DNA of 5,960 nt, taken from assembly GCA_013151365.1 (NCBI GenBank), contig JAADIK010000165.1:1-5960 (forward strand), given 5' to 3'. The notes under the pieces are model-generated. The model had not been told where the DNA came from. It worked only from the letters and a program-made list of their open reading frames with translations, and did not search any database. This document shows, piece by piece, positions 5,875-5,960 of the stretch (position 1 is the first letter of the stretch; every line of letters begins with the position of its first letter). This DNA is from Deltaproteobacteria bacterium. GTDB taxonomy: Bacteria > Desulfobacterota > Desulfobulbia > Desulfobulbales > Desulfobulbaceae. Made by a program: the position numbers and the translations under genes.

Positions 5875-5960
5875 ATGAACACGATGATGATTGCGCCATC
5901 TATTCTTTCCGCTGATTTTTCTCGTCTCGGCGAGGAAATAAAGGCGGTGGAAGCGGCCGG
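5875..5960 (+). CDS. rpe: Ribulose-phosphate 3-epimerase, N-terminal fragment (runs off right edge)
   Basis: Rpe interconverts D-ribulose 5-phosphate and D-xylulose 5-phosphate in the pentose-phosphate pathway and, where present, the Calvin cycle. Only 28 codons are in the window. They begin MNTMMIAPSILSADFSRLGE and continue EIKAVEAAG, matching the very conserved first strand and helix of the (beta/alpha)8-barrel family; the serine of APSILSADF lies in the active-site region. GAGGGA is correctly spaced upstream. The gene starts 44 nt after the dprA stop with no terminator between, so the two are likely one transcript. The C-terminal catalytic residues are outside the window, so integrity cannot be judged. 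Confidence 0.9.
   Translation, partial: MNTMMIAPSILSADFSRLGEEIKAVEAA

Overview
This is ordinary core-genome bacterial DNA. GC content is high in most of the window: a hand count of 1321-1380 gives 42 of 60 bases. The gene set (DNA primase, principal sigma factor, DprA, ribulose-phosphate 3-epimerase), the codon use and the style of the DnaG and RpoD proteins suggest a Gram-negative of the Desulfobacterota, perhaps a Desulfobulbales-like sulfate reducer or relative. That placement is inferred from protein style and is not proven.

Layout. Positions 1-679 hold the N-terminal part of an unrecognised protein on the minus strand that runs off the left edge. Positions 680-838 are a divergent intergenic region with a perfect 7+7 bp inverted repeat (760-774). 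On the plus strand follow dnaG (839-2614), a 289-nt gap, rpoD (2904-4580), a 128-nt gap, dprA (4709-5830), a 44-nt gap, and the first 28 codons of rpe (5875 to the right edge).

How the genes fit together. dnaG-rpoD is the core of the classical macromolecular-synthesis operon: primase for replication and the housekeeping sigma factor for transcription. The rpsU gene that heads this operon in enterobacteria is not here; a divergent gene occupies that side. DprA handles single-stranded DNA (RecA loading), and Rpe is a pentose-phosphate/Calvin enzyme that probably rides in the same transcript as dprA.

The most interesting DNA is non-coding. The dnaG-rpoD gap holds a 135-bp imperfect palindrome (2685-2819) with 13-bp perfect terminal inverted repeats and a 4-bp TTGT direct repeat on each side. 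It looks like a miniature inverted-repeat (MITE/REP-like) element sitting between the likely rpoD promoter and the rpoD start codon. A 19-bp piece of its left end recurs, inverted and with one mismatch, just upstream of dprA (4677-4695). The other oddity is the rpoD N-terminus: AT-rich DNA (24 of 60 bases G/C in each of 2941-3000 and 3001-3060) encoding an acidic stretch followed by an arginine-rich patch in place of a recognisable region 1.1. I see no CRISPR array, tRNA, rRNA, prophage or defence system.
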